DNA of 64,000 bases from Streptomyces sp. YIM 130001. Lineage in GTDB: Bacteria; Actinomycetota; Actinomycetes; Streptomycetales; Streptomycetaceae. The DNA is taken from the NCBI RefSeq assembly GCF_003574445.1, contig NZ_KZ984563.1:1-64000 (forward strand), written 5' to 3'. Below the pieces are notes generated by a model. It saw nothing but the letters and a program-made list of their open reading frames with translations. It was not told the DNA's origin and ran no database searches. The position numbers and the translations under genes are program-made. Shown here in pieces: positions 62,940-64,000 of this stretch; position 1 is the first letter of the stretch, and each line of letters starts with the position of its first letter.

Positions 62940-64000
62940 GTGATATCGCGCCGAATGTTCCTCACCGCGGCGGTCGGCACCACCGCGGCCCTGACGTACC
63001 CCGTCTGGGGCACCGCCCTCGCCCCCAAGGCGAACGCGGCTCCCGAGACCTGCGAAATCGCCCTGGAGAACAAGTCGTTGGAAGGCACGGTGCACGCCTA
63101 CGTCACCGGTCACGAGCTGAGCTCGGACGCCTGGGTGCTGCTCAAGGCCGACGGCAGCGTCTACAAGCCCGCGGACGTGTCCGAGCCCGAGACGCCGCTG
63201 CCCGAGGACTGCGCGATCCCGCTCGGCGGCCCGGGCTCCGAGCCGGTGGTCCTGACGCTGCCTCAGATGTACGGCGCCCGCGTCTACTTCGTGCGCGACG
63301 ACAAGCTCGACTTCTTCCTCAACCCGGGCCCGTCGCTCGTGGAGCCCGCGTTCTCCACGCCCGAGGACCCCAACTACGGCCGCGTCTGGTCGTTCGCCGA
63401 ATTCACGTTCAACACCGAGCAGTTGTACTCCAACATCAGCTACGTGGACCTGGTGACATCGTTGCCCATCGGGATCACGCTCAAGGGCGACGAGGAGCAC
63501 ACCGTGGCCCCGCTGCCGGACGGCGCGGTGGACAAGATCGCGTCCGACCTGGTGGCGCAGGCCGAGAAGGACGGCCAGCCCTGGGACAAGCTCGTCATCC
63601 GCGGTGACGGCGACAGCGTCCTGCGGGTCATCTCGCCGCAGAACGCGATGGCGCCGTTCTTCGGCACGCCCGACGAGATGCCCTTCCGCGACGTGTTCGC
63701 GGACTACATCGACGAGGTGTGGGAGAAGTACCGTTCGACCGATCTCAAGATCGACCTGCAGGGCGGACGCGGTGTGCTCACCGGACGGGTCGAGGGCGAC
63801 ACCCTGACCTTCGAGGGCGGACACACCTTCTCCAAGCCGGAGTCGAAGGACATCTTCACCTGCAACCACGGTCCGTTCGCCAACAACCCGGACGACCCCG
63901 ACGACAAGAAGGGCCTGCTCGCCCGGGTCGCGGCCGGCTTCAACCGCAGCATCATGCTGACCCACCCGGAGCAGCCGAACGGCGCCACCGCCGACGACTA
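62940..64000 (+). CDS. GH64 family beta-1,3-glucanase, Tat-exported (3' end beyond window)
   Basis: First 353 residues. Twin-arginine signal SRRMFLTAAVGTTAALTYPV with cleavage near ANA. The mature part matches glycoside hydrolase family 64 (laminaripentaose-producing beta-1,3-glucanase): LENKSLEGTVHAYVTGHE, YGRVWSFAEFTFN, LYSNISYVDLVTSLPIGITL, HGPFANNP. It would digest fungal or plant beta-1,3-glucan outside the cell. GTG start (62940-62942) with AGGAG seven bases ahead. A CebR-like palindrome upstream suggests induction by glucan oligosaccharides. The stop is beyond 64000. Confidence 0.9.
   Translation, partial: MISRRMFLTAAVGTTAALTYPVWGTALAPKANAAPETCEIALENKSLEGTVHAYVTGHELSSDAWVLLKADGSVYKPADVSEPETPLPEDCAIPLGGPGSEPVVLTLPQMYGARVYFVRDDKLDFFLNPGPSLVEPAFSTPEDPNYGRVWSFAEFTFNTEQLYSNISYVDLVTSLPIGITLKGDEEHTVAPLPDGAVDKIASDLVAQAEKDGQPWDKLVIRGDGDSVLRVISPQNAMAPFFGTPDEMPFRDVFADYIDEVWEKYRSTDLKIDLQGGRGVLTGRVEGDTLTFEGGHTFSKPESKDIFTCNHGPFANNPDDPDDKKGLLARVAAGFNRSIMLTHPEQPNGATADD

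Overview
The window is a high-GC actinobacterial chromosome segment, almost certainly Streptomyces. The signs are pervasive GTG, TTG and even CTG starts, AGGAGG-type ribosome binding sites, an SsgA-like sporulation protein, a WhiB-like protein, a complete hopanoid operon, and gene content and order that, from memory, match the SCO6715-SCO6770 part of Streptomyces coelicolor. No tRNA, rRNA, CRISPR array, insertion sequence or prophage was seen.

Left part (1-16000, all minus strand). Positions 1-8660 hold a tightly coupled hopanoid operon, read right to left: hpnC, hpnD, hpnE, a polyprenyl diphosphate synthase, squalene-hopene cyclase, hpnG, hpnH and the start of ispG. These genes take farnesyl diphosphate to squalene, cyclise it to hopene and add and trim the adenosyl side chain. 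Positions 8908-15971 hold a second coupled cluster: two CDP-alcohol phosphotransferases, a cytidylyltransferase, an sn-glycerol-1-phosphate dehydrogenase-like enzyme, a family 2 glycosyltransferase and a TagGH-like ABC exporter. It looks like a pathway that makes and exports a polyol-phosphate or glycolipid surface product, and it is the best candidate here for an undescribed system.

Middle (16400-34960) is a mix of housekeeping and accessory genes: CDF metal efflux, a methyltransferase-acetyltransferase fusion, IPP isomerase, an anti-sigma-type ATPase, an HdeD-like membrane protein, enoyl-CoA hydratase, a DJ-1 hydrolase with a GlxA-type regulator, an SCO6745-like protein, Tex, a SPOUT RNA methyltransferase, a BCCT transporter and two secreted metallopeptidases. 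A MerR regulator (34225-34956) stands next to a four-gene fatty acid oxidation operon (35035-40942), and both carry similar operator/promoter elements.

Right part (41217-64000). A six-gene catabolic unit (flavin monooxygenase, Rid protein, DUF1028 protein, M20 amidohydrolase, MFS transporter, LysR regulator) is followed by a decayed D-amino acid dehydrogenase, endonuclease V, a TerD-CAP fusion, small stress-type proteins and a 14-bp minisatellite. Then come a secreted Asp-box protein, an SsgD-like protein, an antibiotic-resistance type ABC-F protein with a long leader, a class II UvrA-like protein, an acyl-ACP desaturase behind a strong palindromic operator, a WhiB-like protein, a two-domain glyoxalase-fold protein and a Tat-exported beta-1,3-glucanase cut by the window edge.

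Three short open reading frames, two of them with strong ribosome binding sites, lie just ahead of larger genes and may be regulatory leaders.
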